Made by a program: the position numbers and the translations under genes
Notes under the pieces: model-generated
Databases searched by the model: none
The model's input: the letters and a program-made list of their open reading frames with translations, nothing else
What the model was told of the DNA's origin: nothing
Part shown: piece after piece, positions 7,024-15,425 of the stretch
How positions within the stretch are numbered: position 1 is the first letter of the stretch
Layout: every line of letters begins with the position of its first letter
Source of the DNA: Effusibacillus dendaii
GTDB taxonomy: Bacteria; Bacillota; Bacilli; Tumebacillales; Effusibacillaceae
Direction: 5' to 3'
Assembly (NCBI RefSeq): GCF_015097055.1
Contig: NZ_AP023366.1
Location: forward strand, 1-64,000
DNA length: 64,000 nucleotides

Positions 7024-9089
7024 AGGGTATTGTCAGTTACGGCAAAACCGTCGACGAAGCTGTTCGCAAAGCCGCAGAACAATTAAAAATTTCAACAGAA
7101 GAAATTGATTATGAAGTGGTGGATTCAGGGTATCGCAGTTTCTTTTTTTATCGCCCTGTCGTTATCCAAGCCCGAATACGGGAAAGTAAAATACACTCTG
7201 AGCAGAGATACCAGGATAAGGTTGACCGGCAGTCTTTTTCGGTTCAGGAATTGGATCCGGCCGAAGCAAACAAAGAAAATCATGCAGTCGATAACGAAGG
7301 GACCTCCGTGTCGAGAATGTACACGCCGATACCTGCAAAAGGAACCGCTTGGGTCAAGGACGGAAAAGTTTTCTGCAAGAACGGCGAACACCAGTATGCA
7401 CTAGTTACCCCATGCAAGGGAGTTACGATGACTATTAATGGACAGGTTGTCACTGGAACTTCAATTATAACGGAAGACGATGTAATTGAGATTCAGATTG
7501 AAAAAGAGATGGTTGACTCCGAGTACACCCTTACCATTTCAGACGATAAGATGCAGGTCCTAATGGAATACGTCCCCGGGTATTGTATTGTCAGAGAATT
7601 GGACGATTTACCACCCAGTCGGGATCTGGTTCTTTCTGTTACGGAAACAAAATTAGTGAAACCGGACTTAAAAGAGTTGCAAGTTTTGGAGGAACTAAAG
7701 CAGCTTGGGGTAAAGTTTGGCGTCAATTATGATGAGATTCTATCTGTTTGTCAGTCTCAAGAGCCTGTTAAAAGTGTAGTGGCAAGAGGAGTTGAACCTA
7801 TTCCCGGATTGGATGGCGGATTTGAGTTCTTCCAAACTAAGCGAAAGCAACAAAAGGACCAGTTCACCCTCTCTGAAAAAACCGATTGGAAAGAGCGATT
7901 CAGTTTGCCGACGGTCCATGCGGGGGAAGTTATTGGTCGACCGATTCCTGCCAAGCCCGGGACTCCAGGAAAAAACGTGTTTGGGGAAGTTGTACCCGCA
8001 CCGGAGGTTAAAGAGATTACGATATTGGCGTCTGAAGGAACCACTTTGCACGGAGTAGACCAAAAAGTCGTCGCAACTTCTTCCGGTCGAGTTAAGGTCG
8101 ATGAACGTTCGAATAACACTCTTTGTTTCAGCATTTTACCGCAATATGTGCATAACGGAAATGTAAACTTTCAATCGGGGAACATTCGATTCCGCGGAGA
8201 TGTCTATATTATAGGGCACGTAGAGGACGGGATGACTGTGGAAGCGGGGGGCAACCTGCATATTGCGGGGAGAGTTTCAAATGCTATCGTTCGCACGGGT
8301 GGGGACGCCGTTATTACCGGTTCGGTCGTCGGATCAACCATAATCTGCGGATATTCAAATTTGATTTGGGATAAAATACTTCCCTCATTTAAAGCGATAC
8401 GGGACGACTTAATACTCGTTATAAGGGCCATAAAACAACTGGAATCCAATCGTTCTTTTTCAAAAAGTGATCTGGGTAAAGGGGGGTTACAGCCCTTGCT
8501 GAGACTGTTGGCTGAAAACAAATTTCAGGATTTGCCGGTTCGAATCCGGGAGATCTGTTCAAAAGTTAAGAGTAACAAAAACGGATTTGATGCGGATACC
8601 CTTAAGATAATGGATTTTTTGGAAAAGGCGTTTTTGTATTACCATCCATTAGTTACAAAATTGGAACAACTGGATTCTCTAGTGATATATATGGATCATG
8701 TGATTTCTGCTGTTGAATATGACTCAAACAAAAAAATGAATATTCAAGTTCAGAGCTTGACCAACAGTTCGATTATGTCTGCCTGGAATGTAAAGATTGA
8801 CCGTTTTTCTTATGGTTCGGACATTTACTGTAAGGGTGGATTGCAAGTAAATGAGACGATTCGCGGAGGATCAATTCGATCAGGCGAATATGTGATGGCA
8901 GGAGAAATCGGTTCCTCCAGAGGCAGTCATACCGAAGTCGACGTAATGAGTTCGGATGGATTTATAAAAGCCGATGTCGTTTGGGCGGATACCATACTCA
9001 AAGTAGGCGGAGTTGCGACAAAGCTGAAGGATCAAGAAGACCGTCTTCACGTCAGGCTAAATGGTAAAAGAGAGCTTATCCTGAGATAG
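7017..9089 (+). CDS. FapA-like protein: Jag_N domain plus DUF342
   Basis: The 690-residue protein begins at GTG 7017 inside the end of the phosphatase gene. Residues 1-55 resemble the Jag N-terminal domain (GKTVDEAVRKAAEQL, later SGYRSFFFY). Residues about 110-690 match the DUF342/FapA family: the repeated glycine-rich beta-helix with VIGRPIPAKPGTPGKNVFGE, then VEDGMTVEAGGNLHIAGRV, and a second set late in the protein after a helical insert (about 460-560). FapA-type proteins are cytoplasmic and have been tied to flagellar assembly and to cell-surface or polarity functions. No flagellar gene lies here. Its position between phosphatase and STAS suggests a scaffold or effector of the switch (inference). 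Confidence 0.85.
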   Translation: MLEGIVSYGKTVDEAVRKAAEQLKISTEEIDYEVVDSGYRSFFFYRPVVIQARIRESKIHSEQRYQDKVDRQSFSVQELDPAEANKENHAVDNEGTSVSRMYTPIPAKGTAWVKDGKVFCKNGEHQYALVTPCKGVTMTINGQVVTGTSIITEDDVIEIQIEKEMVDSEYTLTISDDKMQVLMEYVPGYCIVRELDDLPPSRDLVLSVTETKLVKPDLKELQVLEELKQLGVKFGVNYDEILSVCQSQEPVKSVVARGVEPIPGLDGGFEFFQTKRKQQKDQFTLSEKTDWKERFSLPTVHAGEVIGRPIPAKPGTPGKNVFGEVVPAPEVKEITILASEGTTLHGVDQKVVATSSGRVKVDERSNNTLCFSILPQYVHNGNVNFQSGNIRFRGDVYIIGHVEDGMTVEAGGNLHIAGRVSNAIVRTGGDAVITGSVVGSTIICGYSNLIWDKILPSFKAIRDDLILVIRAIKQLESNRSFSKSDLGKGGLQPLLRLLAENKFQDLPVRIREICSKVKSNKNGFDADTLKIMDFLEKAFLYYHPLVTKLEQLDSLVIYMDHVISAVEYDSNKKMNIQVQSLTNSSIMSAWNVKIDRFSYGSDIYCKGGLQVNETIRGGSIRSGEYVMAGEIGSSRGSHTEVDVMSSDGFIKADVVWADTILKVGGVATKLKDQEDRLHVRLNGKRELILR

Positions 9090-9103
9090 AGAGGAGGATT
9101 TAC

Positions 9104-9403
9104 ATGTTTGATGTCAAGACAGCAATAAAAAACGAAACCTTGGAAGTGAAGTTATCCGGATCTCTGGATATTGGGGGAGTTGACTTGTTTGAAGAGGTCA
9201 CTTCGCAGCTGGACTCAAACTCCTTTAAAAGTGTCTGTATCGACATGCAAAATATGATTTTCATGGACTCTACCGGTATTGGAGCCCTGATTTCCTTCAA
9301 ACGCGAACTGGGGGATAAAAACTTTCAATTTACAAACGTGAACGAAGATATAAAAGAGATTTTTTCGATTATTGGAATCGAAGATCTGTTTACAAATGAA
9401 TGA
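9104..9403 (+). CDS. STAS-domain anti-sigma factor antagonist (second copy)
   Basis: The 99-residue protein has the antagonist fold with the phospho-Ser motif FMDSTGIGALISF. It differs enough from the first copy that the two are not a recent duplication. A GAGGAGG site lies just before ATG 9104. Two antagonists beside one phosphatase and one kinase-like ATPase suggest a branched or two-input partner switch. It is followed almost at once by folE, so it sits at the joint between signalling and pterin genes. Confidence 0.92.
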   Translation: MFDVKTAIKNETLEVKLSGSLDIGGVDLFEEVTSQLDSNSFKSVCIDMQNMIFMDSTGIGALISFKRELGDKNFQFTNVNEDIKEIFSIIGIEDLFTNE

Positions 9404-9418
9404 ATGGGAGGCTTCCAA

Positions 9419-9982
9419 ATGTCGATAGTTACAAGCAAACAAGCAATGCTGGAAGAACATATTCGGGCGATCCTGGAATTGATAGGTGAAGATCCCAACC
9501 GTGAGGGATTACTGGATACTCCTAAACGTGTTGCAAAAATGTACCAAGAGGTCTTTGCGGGTGTAGGAGTAAACCCGAAAACTGCCTTGACCACCACGTT
9601 TGAGGAAGAGTATGACGGGCTTGTTGTTGTAAAAGACATCAATTACCACACTTTCTGTGAGCATCACTTGATTCCTTTTTACGGCAAAGTTCACGTTGGG
9701 TATCTCCCTAAGGGAAGAATTGTAGGTTTAAGCAAATTCGCTCGTTTAGTGGAACTGTTAGCGCAGAGACCGCAAGTTCAAGAGCGAATGACGCAACAAA
9801 TAGCAGATGCAATCATGGAGGCTCTTGAGCCTAAAGGAGTCATTGTCAAAGTGGCAGGGGTTCACCTCTGTATGTGCGCGCGCGGTGTAAAGAAGCCCGG
9901 AACGGAAACTGTAACTTTGGTCAAGAAGGGTATCTTTGCGGAGAATGATTTGTTGGTGCAAGAATTCGAACAGTCCCTCTAA
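9419..9982 (+). CDS. folE: GTP cyclohydrolase I
   Basis: FolE converts GTP to 7,8-dihydroneopterin triphosphate, the first step to folate, tetrahydrobiopterin and queuosine precursors. The 188-residue length is typical. Zinc ligands are visible as Cys80 and the CEHH pair (His82/His83 region) and the C-terminal Cys in HLCMCARG (151/153). The substrate-binding GRIVGLSKFARLVELLAQRP is intact. The upstream ATG at 9404 overlaps the GGGAGG ribosome site, so ATG 9419 is the start. It sits directly between a STAS gene and the PTPS gene, rather than with folate genes, which points to a dedicated pterin product. Confidence 0.96.
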   Translation: MSIVTSKQAMLEEHIRAILELIGEDPNREGLLDTPKRVAKMYQEVFAGVGVNPKTALTTTFEEEYDGLVVVKDINYHTFCEHHLIPFYGKVHVGYLPKGRIVGLSKFARLVELLAQRPQVQERMTQQIADAIMEALEPKGVIVKVAGVHLCMCARGVKKPGTETVTLVKKGIFAENDLLVQEFEQSL

Positions 9983-10007
9983 GGCAGCCAAGAGGAAGGT
10001 GATTCTA

Positions 10008-10826
10008 ATGATCTATATGTCCAGGAGAGTGGACTTTTCCGCTGCACATGTGTACAGGAAAGCGTCTTGGAGCAACGAGAGAAACGTTCGGGTGTTTGGT
10101 GCATGCAGCAATCCGAACGGTCATGGCCATGATTATGTATTGGAAGTTATGGTTAGGGGTCATTTGGATGCCAGATCCGGGATTGTCGTCAACATCGTTG
10201 ATATAGACAGGATTGTTAAGGGAATCATCCGTAACGAATTGGACGGGAAGTTTTTGGATCGCGAACACTCTTATTTTAAAGAAAAAATACCCACAACGGA
10301 AAATATCGTCGAATATCTCTGGTCCAGATTCGATGGCGCTTTTCCAAATTGCGAACTTTATAAAATTCGCTTACAGGAGAATCCGTTCCTATTTTCGGAA
10401 AAAGAGGGAGAATCAATGGTTACATTGACAAGGAAATATCACTTTAGCGCCGCTCATCGGCTCCATAGCGATTTTTTGACGGAAGAAGAAAATGCAGCTA
10501 TATTCGGGAAATGCAACAATCCTCATGGGCATGGCCATAATTATCGTCTTGAAGTTACTGTTAGCGGGAGTCCAGATCCCGAGACCGGAATGATTGTGAA
10601 TTTGACCGATCTGGATCGAACCATTGAACGCGTTGTTCTGGATAAATTTGACCATAAGCATTTGAATCTCGATACGGAGGAGTTCAAAAACCTGAATCCA
10701 ACGTCCGAAGTGGTTGCGTTGGTTATATGGAATATGCTTGAGCCGCACATCCCAAATCTTTATAAAATCGGGCTTTGGGAGACGGAGAAAAATTATTTTG
10801 AATACTGCGGACCGGTAAAGGAGTAA
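10008..10826 (+). CDS. Tandem 6-pyruvoyl-tetrahydropterin synthase (two fused copies)
   Basis: The 272-residue protein is two PTPS/QueD domains in a row (about 1-135 and 137-272). Both keep zinc histidines (FSAAH at 11-14 and 147-150; HGHDY and HGHNY) and the catalytic Cys (GACSNP, Cys33; GKCNNP, Cys169). The second copy keeps the Asp-His pair (FDHK, 215-216) and LWETEKN, very like eukaryotic PTPS. The first has LDGK, so its His is replaced by Gly80. A GAGGGAG site at 10404-10410 lies 5 bp before an internal ATG (10416), so the C-terminal copy may also be made alone. GGAAGGTGA supports the ATG at 10008. Expected product from FolE's product: 6-pyruvoyl-tetrahydropterin or 6-carboxy-tetrahydropterin. 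Confidence 0.9.
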   Translation: MIYMSRRVDFSAAHVYRKASWSNERNVRVFGACSNPNGHGHDYVLEVMVRGHLDARSGIVVNIVDIDRIVKGIIRNELDGKFLDREHSYFKEKIPTTENIVEYLWSRFDGAFPNCELYKIRLQENPFLFSEKEGESMVTLTRKYHFSAAHRLHSDFLTEEENAAIFGKCNNPHGHGHNYRLEVTVSGSPDPETGMIVNLTDLDRTIERVVLDKFDHKHLNLDTEEFKNLNPTSEVVALVIWNMLEPHIPNLYKIGLWETEKNYFEYCGPVKE

Positions 10827-10830
10827 GAGT

Positions 10831-11559
10831 ATGTTTGATCTTAATAGCATACGCGGGAAAACAATTGCAATCACTGGTGCAAGCCGTGGAATTGGGAAGG
10901 AAACTGCACAATTACTTGGGAGCCTTGGCGCCAATCTCGTGTTGGGAAGTCGCAATGTCCCGGATCTCACGAAAGTATCCAGTCAAATCCAAGCTAAAGA
11001 CGCGAGTGTGTTGGCAGTTCAACTGGATGTTACAAATGAGTCGTCTGTCCGCCATTTTCTCGATGCTTCCATCAGTCAATTTGGAGCAGTTGACGCGTTA
11101 ATAAACAGTGCGGGCGTAGGTACGTTCGCAAGCATCATTGATTTATCCTCGGATGATTTCGAGAACATGCTGGCAGTTAACTTGAAAGGAACATTCCTTT
11201 GCTGCAAATACTTCGGACAGCATATGGCCGCTCGGAGGAAAGGTCAAATTCTAAATATGGTGTCGATTGCAGGTACAACAGCTCTTCCGGGGTGCGGGGG
11301 GTATTCCGCTTCAAAATTTGGGGTTCTCGGATTTACCCGTGTATTACAAACCGAACTGCGTGACAAGGGGGTTCGTGTCACATCCGTACTGCCTGGTGCG
11401 GTTGACAGCCCGTTTTGGGAGAAAATCAGCCAAAAACCGGACACGGCTGACATGATTCCTTTGCAGGTTATGGCACGTCACATTGTGTATTTACTTACTC
11501 AACCTGATGGTGCAGTTGTAGACGAAATTACAATAATGCCTCCTTTTGGAATTCTGTAA
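10831..11559 (+). CDS. Short-chain dehydrogenase, candidate sepiapterin-reductase-like enzyme
   Basis: The 242-residue protein is a classical SDR: NAD(P)-binding TGASRGIG near 16-23, NSAGVG, catalytic MVSIAG and YSASKFG (Tyr-x-x-x-Lys), and a LPGAVDSPF segment. It starts 4 bp after the PTPS gene. In tetrahydrobiopterin synthesis the enzyme after PTPS is sepiapterin reductase, also an SDR, so gene order supports that role. The sequence alone cannot prove the substrate, and FabG-like or other ketoreductase activity remains possible. Confidence 0.85.
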   Translation: MFDLNSIRGKTIAITGASRGIGKETAQLLGSLGANLVLGSRNVPDLTKVSSQIQAKDASVLAVQLDVTNESSVRHFLDASISQFGAVDALINSAGVGTFASIIDLSSDDFENMLAVNLKGTFLCCKYFGQHMAARRKGQILNMVSIAGTTALPGCGGYSASKFGVLGFTRVLQTELRDKGVRVTSVLPGAVDSPFWEKISQKPDTADMIPLQVMARHIVYLLTQPDGAVVDEITIMPPFGIL

Positions 11560-11571
11560 TGAGGTGGAGCG

Positions 11572-12501
11572 GTGGATGTTCGTGGCTTGTTCAACAAGAT
11601 GTTTCAACGCCAGGACAACAGTCCGCATGATCAACGGATTGTTAATCCGGTGCTGCCTAGACTTTCCCTTGAGTTTGTTAAAGAAAGAGCGATTATCGGC
11701 TGGATGGCCAATCGAATGGGGGAGTACCTGTCCTGGAATAAAGGGGCAAGGGATTTTTTGTTTTTCAAGTCATTTCTAAGTAAAGAGGAAAGCGACGAGA
11801 ATGAACTTCTGAAATTATCTGAATTAATGTTTCAGTGGTGTACGAAAGGTGAAAATGTCCCGGAAAAAATCAAACATAAACGTTTGGCGCCTTCTTTAGA
11901 AACGGCTTTCTTAAATGTGTATCGGGAATATAGCGAATATTGTAAAAGAGTGAATTCTGAGCCTGCAGTTATCGCACAGAACGATCCGAATGGGGATTTG
12001 AACATGTGGGGAGTGTATCGGGACGTTATGTACGCAGCCACGCAGAGAAGGTTTCTGCTTATCTCGAATGATGAGCTGGAAGTGTATATGCAGGGTACGA
12101 TTCTCCTCGAACAAGAAGTGAAAGAGCGGGCGGATATTGCGGTTTGCCGGGAGAAAACGAAGGATGTTTTTCAAACGCTGGGAATCGAACCCTCGACAAT
12201 TATGAGTTGGCAGTTGGCGATCAGTGAAGCGGTCACTAATATTCTGAAACATGCCGAATATGGCAGGATGTCTGTCATGGAGAATGGGGAGGAAATTCAA
12301 GTCATCATCATGGATAAAGGACCGGGGTTTGCGCTTAACGAACTGCCGAACACAGTTCTGATGGCGGGATATTCCACCAAAAAATCACTTGGACAAGGGT
12401 TTACTCTAATGATGAAAATGACCCATCAGGTCTTATTAAACACCACCCCGAACGGTTCGACCATCATACTAATTTTCAAGAAGGCAGGGCGAAGGAAATG
12501 A
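11572..12501 (+). CDS. RsbW/SpoIIAB-like ATPase with long N-terminal extension
   Basis: The 309-residue protein starts at GTG 11572 after a GAGGTGGAG site. Residues about 200-305 form a HATPase of the anti-sigma kinase type: N-box ISEAVTNILKHA, G1 box MDKGPGFAL, and a glycine loop STKKSLGQGFTLM. The first roughly 190 residues are helical with no family recognised and could bind a target or sense a signal. Such ATPases phosphorylate STAS antagonists, and the operon encodes two with intact Ser. No sigma factor gene is seen in the window, so the controlled partner is unknown. Confidence 0.85.
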   Translation: MDVRGLFNKMFQRQDNSPHDQRIVNPVLPRLSLEFVKERAIIGWMANRMGEYLSWNKGARDFLFFKSFLSKEESDENELLKLSELMFQWCTKGENVPEKIKHKRLAPSLETAFLNVYREYSEYCKRVNSEPAVIAQNDPNGDLNMWGVYRDVMYAATQRRFLLISNDELEVYMQGTILLEQEVKERADIAVCREKTKDVFQTLGIEPSTIMSWQLAISEAVTNILKHAEYGRMSVMENGEEIQVIIMDKGPGFALNELPNTVLMAGYSTKKSLGQGFTLMMKMTHQVLLNTTPNGSTIILIFKKAGRRK

Positions 12502-12615
12502 GTGAAACGATGAGGAACTTGCCAAAAGTACTCCTCTTCAATCGGGACAAACCGGGATGCTCTGATGGGTCAGATGATTCTTATCTTTACCAAAAAGGCG
12601 TGAGGTGCGAAGTAA
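12498..12615 (+). pseudogene. Short overlapping frame, possible duplicated remnant
   Basis: An ATG overlaps the stop of the ATPase gene (ATGA-type coupling) and opens a frame that runs on into the next gene. Its early part (PKVLLFNRDKPG) and, in another frame, MILIFTKKA resemble the last residues of the preceding ATPase (VLLNTTPNG..IILIFKKA). This suggests a degenerate duplication of that gene's 3' end. It may equally be chance or a tiny coupled peptide. Confidence 0.25.
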
Positions 12616-14238
12616 ATGAAACGGAAAACCGTAATGTCCCAAATGATATTAAAAATTGGAATTGTGCTGTTTTTAGTTGGTTCAGTGACAATCTCCCTTA
12701 TTTATTATTTCGTAGCTATACAGATTAATCAAGTTGAAAAAGAAGAAGTTAGCACTGTGACTAAAATTGTCTCTAATACTATGGAATCCACTCAAACTTC
12801 CACTAAAATAATAGAAAACCTGATTACTCAAAAACTATTGACAGCATCCAAAGGAATCGCAAAGGAATTGCAAGGAAAGTCCATTGAACAAATTACTACG
12901 GAAGATCTTATTAAACTCAAAGAGCACTGGAACCTTTATGACATTACATTATTTATGAAAAAAGGGGATGATATTGTCGCTGTCAAATCCTCTCAACCCA
13001 AAGAGATTGGTTTGAGTACTAAGGGCTGGGGCTTCTGGTATCAAGCTTTTGATCAATTGTTGTCAGGTAAAAAAGTAACTGTTTCAGAAGGGTACTCAAC
13101 TGACCACTTTTGGGCTGGTCCAATTTCATTGTCTGAGTGGGAAGGTAAATATATTTTATATGGATATTTTAATGATGGAACTACACCTTTTTTGATTAAT
13201 CCCTACATTTTGGATCAAGATATTTATAATATTACTTATAAATCTGGTCCGAATCAGATGATTGAAAAATTAAAGAATGAAATGAACAGTGTTGAAGAAA
13301 TATCAGTCATTAATGTGCCTGCATGGTTGAAAGGTAAGGAGAATAAAGTTGTTTATCCGGAATTCGATGAGCCTCTCCTGTATGGAACCCATTCGTTTTC
13401 TCTACCCATGGATAATGAGATTTTGAAAAAAGTAATGGAAAATAAAAAAGAATTAAACGTGCATTTTAAATCTGGTTCAAAACAATTAACCGAATATTTC
13501 ATACCTTTTCCGCAGGATAGGGTATTGACAATAGTTTTAAACTCTCAATTTTACGAGAACATACAGAAAAAGTTATTGATATTCTTGATCTTTGACTTTT
13601 TAGTTTTGTTTTTAGTTATATTTACATTAATTAGAATCATTGCCAAACGTCAGTTGAAACCGTTGCAAAAAATAATCGCTCATTTGCGTCAGTTGTCCAG
13701 GGGAGATATGACCGAAAAATTGGACATTAGAGAAAATAACGAATGGGGATGGCTTGCAATACAAATCAACGAAATGACTGACAAAGTAAGCATGCTGATT
13801 TCCGATTTGAAAAAAGAAGTAAGATCCTTGAATTTTTTATCTTATTCATTGACGGAACGAGCGCAGTCATCTTTGGAAACGATGAGTAATTCTAGTACCT
13901 CCTTGACCGTTCATGCTCGTACAGTGTTTGCGGAATTAGGTTTTCAAATTGAAACGCTGATGCGGGATCTTGATATATTGGTTAATACGGTTTCTGGCTT
14001 GGAAGTAGATTCGAATCTAAAAACAAATTTAAAAGATTCTATATTGAATATTGGCTTAAAGTTGTCACAAATGGACGATTTAATGAAGTCAGATGCTCAT
14101 AGTGTTACAGAGTTAGGTATGATGTTTTATGACACATTAAATGAAATCACAGAGGCCATAAACCATTTAAATAACTCAACTATGGATTTGCAAAGTAAAG
14201 CAGAAGTGTTTCAAATCGATGAAGACGAAATAAATTAA
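12616..14238 (+). CDS. Membrane receptor with large extracytoplasmic domain and HAMP, no MCP signalling tip
   Basis: The 540-residue protein has a first membrane helix at about 12-34 and an extracytoplasmic domain at about 35-320 that resembles the Cache-type sensor of chemoreceptors. A second membrane helix lies at about 323-345 and a HAMP domain at about 345-400 (RQLKPLQKIIAHLRQLSRGD). A helical cytoplasmic tail follows. The highly conserved hairpin tip of methyl-accepting proteins is absent, and no kinase or cyclase domain is fused. The likely role is the input module of the upstream partner switch (inference from position). It is the last complete gene of the run and is notably AT-rich. 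Confidence 0.8.
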   Translation: MKRKTVMSQMILKIGIVLFLVGSVTISLIYYFVAIQINQVEKEEVSTVTKIVSNTMESTQTSTKIIENLITQKLLTASKGIAKELQGKSIEQITTEDLIKLKEHWNLYDITLFMKKGDDIVAVKSSQPKEIGLSTKGWGFWYQAFDQLLSGKKVTVSEGYSTDHFWAGPISLSEWEGKYILYGYFNDGTTPFLINPYILDQDIYNITYKSGPNQMIEKLKNEMNSVEEISVINVPAWLKGKENKVVYPEFDEPLLYGTHSFSLPMDNEILKKVMENKKELNVHFKSGSKQLTEYFIPFPQDRVLTIVLNSQFYENIQKKLLIFLIFDFLVLFLVIFTLIRIIAKRQLKPLQKIIAHLRQLSRGDMTEKLDIRENNEWGWLAIQINEMTDKVSMLISDLKKEVRSLNFLSYSLTERAQSSLETMSNSSTSLTVHARTVFAELGFQIETLMRDLDILVNTVSGLEVDSNLKTNLKDSILNIGLKLSQMDDLMKSDAHSVTELGMMFYDTLNEITEAINHLNNSTMDLQSKAEVFQIDEDEIN

Positions 14239-14275
14239 GAAGAGAAGACCACAGGGTGGTGCTCCTCTTAACAAC
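14236..14275 (+). terminator. Possible hairpin after the receptor gene
   Basis: AAGAG-AAG-ACCAC faces GTGGT-GCTC-CTCTT just after the stop codon. There is no T-run, so intrinsic termination is uncertain. Confidence 0.3.
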
Positions 14276-14328
14276 CCTTGTCATGGCGTTTTTAAAAATA
14301 TACTAACATGTTGAAAGGTGAGCGCCAA

Positions 14329-14572
14329 TGGTTGAGTTTTCTTCTGTTAAAGAAAGGAAATGGAAGAAAAATACTGCCAATTGTTCCATAACTCCAATGA
14401 TGCTTTATATCTGTATGAATTGACAGAATATGGAGTTCCTTCTCCTTTTACTGAAATCAACAATGTCGCTCTAATAAGGATGGGGTACAGTAAGGAAGAA
14501 TTCAATACGATATCTATCCTGGAACTTACGAGTCCGGAATTTACCGATGAACTCCTCCGAATGCTTGTATGA
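14329..14572 (+). pseudogene. PAS-domain sensor gene, 5' fragment with frameshift
   Basis: The start MVEFSSVKERKWKK (from ATG 14329, with GAAAGG-type site) is out of frame with the PAS sequence that follows from 14360: YCQLFHNSNDALYLYEL, FTEINNVALIRMGYSKEEF and ILELTSPEF. These are hallmarks of the start of a PAS-bearing kinase or diguanylate cyclase. The frame ends at 14572 and meets a fragment of an unrelated gene on the other strand. It is a truncated, frameshifted relic of the sensor type seen at the window start. Confidence 0.7.
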
Positions 14573-14658
14573 CGAGGACCCGAAGCATTACGGATACACC
14601 AATGACGCCAATTAATGCTCCAATCCAGTCATACAGGTCAGGTGTTTTCTTATTAGAA
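14573..14658 (-). pseudogene. YnfA/UPF0060 membrane protein, C-terminal fragment
   Basis: The minus strand reads KTPDLYDWIGALIGVIGVSV followed by ML. This matches the conserved last segment of the small YnfA (UPF0060) membrane proteins (consensus PDRxDWIGAxIxLxGVxxI). Only this end is present. It abuts the PAS fragment, marking a deletion or insertion junction. Confidence 0.55.
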
Positions 14659-14733
14659 TATTACATGAATAGTAAGACTATATTTTATATAATGGGAATA
14701 GGTAATTACCAATTTAAACGGGAGGCATTTGGA

Positions 14734-15399
14734 TTGCAGAACATTAAAGCCATTGTATTTGATGCATACGGTACCTTGTTTGATGTACATACAGTAGTTG
14801 AAAAATGTGAACAATATTTCCCCACCCAAGGGAAGGTGATCAGTCAAATCTGGAGGCAAAAACAACTAGAGTATACATGGTTAAGATCACTTATGGGACG
14901 ATATGAAGACTTTTGGCATGTAACTAGTGATGCTTTAACCTTTACTTTGAAAGAATTAGGATTAGAGACAAATGATGATATTTGTACGGATATTCTTAAA
15001 GAATATCTCTATTTAAAACCATATCCTGAAGTCCCTTATGCATTAAATGAACTAAAAAACCATACTTTAGCTATCCTTTCCAATGGTTCGCTCGAAATGT
15101 TAAATGATATGGTTCAGAACGCAGGGCTAAGAGAAGTATTTTCTAATGTAATTAGCGTCGATGAACTGAAAATTTTTAAGCCTTTCATGGGAGTTTATCA
15201 ATTAGCCCCCGCAAAACTTGGAATTCGCAAAGAAGAAACATTATTTATCTCGTCAAATTCATGGGATGCTACAGGAGCAAAAGTATTTGGTTTCCAAGTT
15301 TGTTGGATCAACCGCTTTAATAAAACCTTCGATGAATTAAATACTCGTCCTGATCTCATTATCAAGAGTTTAGATGAATTAGTTACCTATATAAGATAA
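14734..15399 (+). CDS. (S)-2-haloacid dehalogenase-type HAD hydrolase
   Basis: The 221-residue protein follows haloacid dehalogenase type II closely: nucleophile Asp in FDAYGTLFD, LSNGS, Lys in IFKPFMGVY, and SSNSWDATGAK with the acidic pair replaced as in dehalogenases. The family hydrolyses L-2-haloacids to D-2-hydroxyacids through an aspartyl ester; the real substrate is unknown. A longer frame exists upstream, but GGGAGG at 14720-14725 sets the TTG start at 14734. The MaoC gene follows closely. Confidence 0.85.
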   Translation: MQNIKAIVFDAYGTLFDVHTVVEKCEQYFPTQGKVISQIWRQKQLEYTWLRSLMGRYEDFWHVTSDALTFTLKELGLETNDDICTDILKEYLYLKPYPEVPYALNELKNHTLAILSNGSLEMLNDMVQNAGLREVFSNVISVDELKIFKPFMGVYQLAPAKLGIRKEETLFISSNSWDATGAKVFGFQVCWINRFNKTFDELNTRPDLIIKSLDELVTYIR

Positions 15400-15425
15400 G
15401 AGTGTCTATCAGGAGGTGGTATCCC

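Noticed and set aside
7740-8134. Overlapping 100-125-codon frames on the minus strand
   Set aside because: They are shadows of the DUF342 gene.
9119-9403. FolE and PTPS as part of a queuosine operon
   Set aside because: No queC, queE or queF is present, and PTPS is duplicated and followed by an SDR, which fits a biopterin-type route better.
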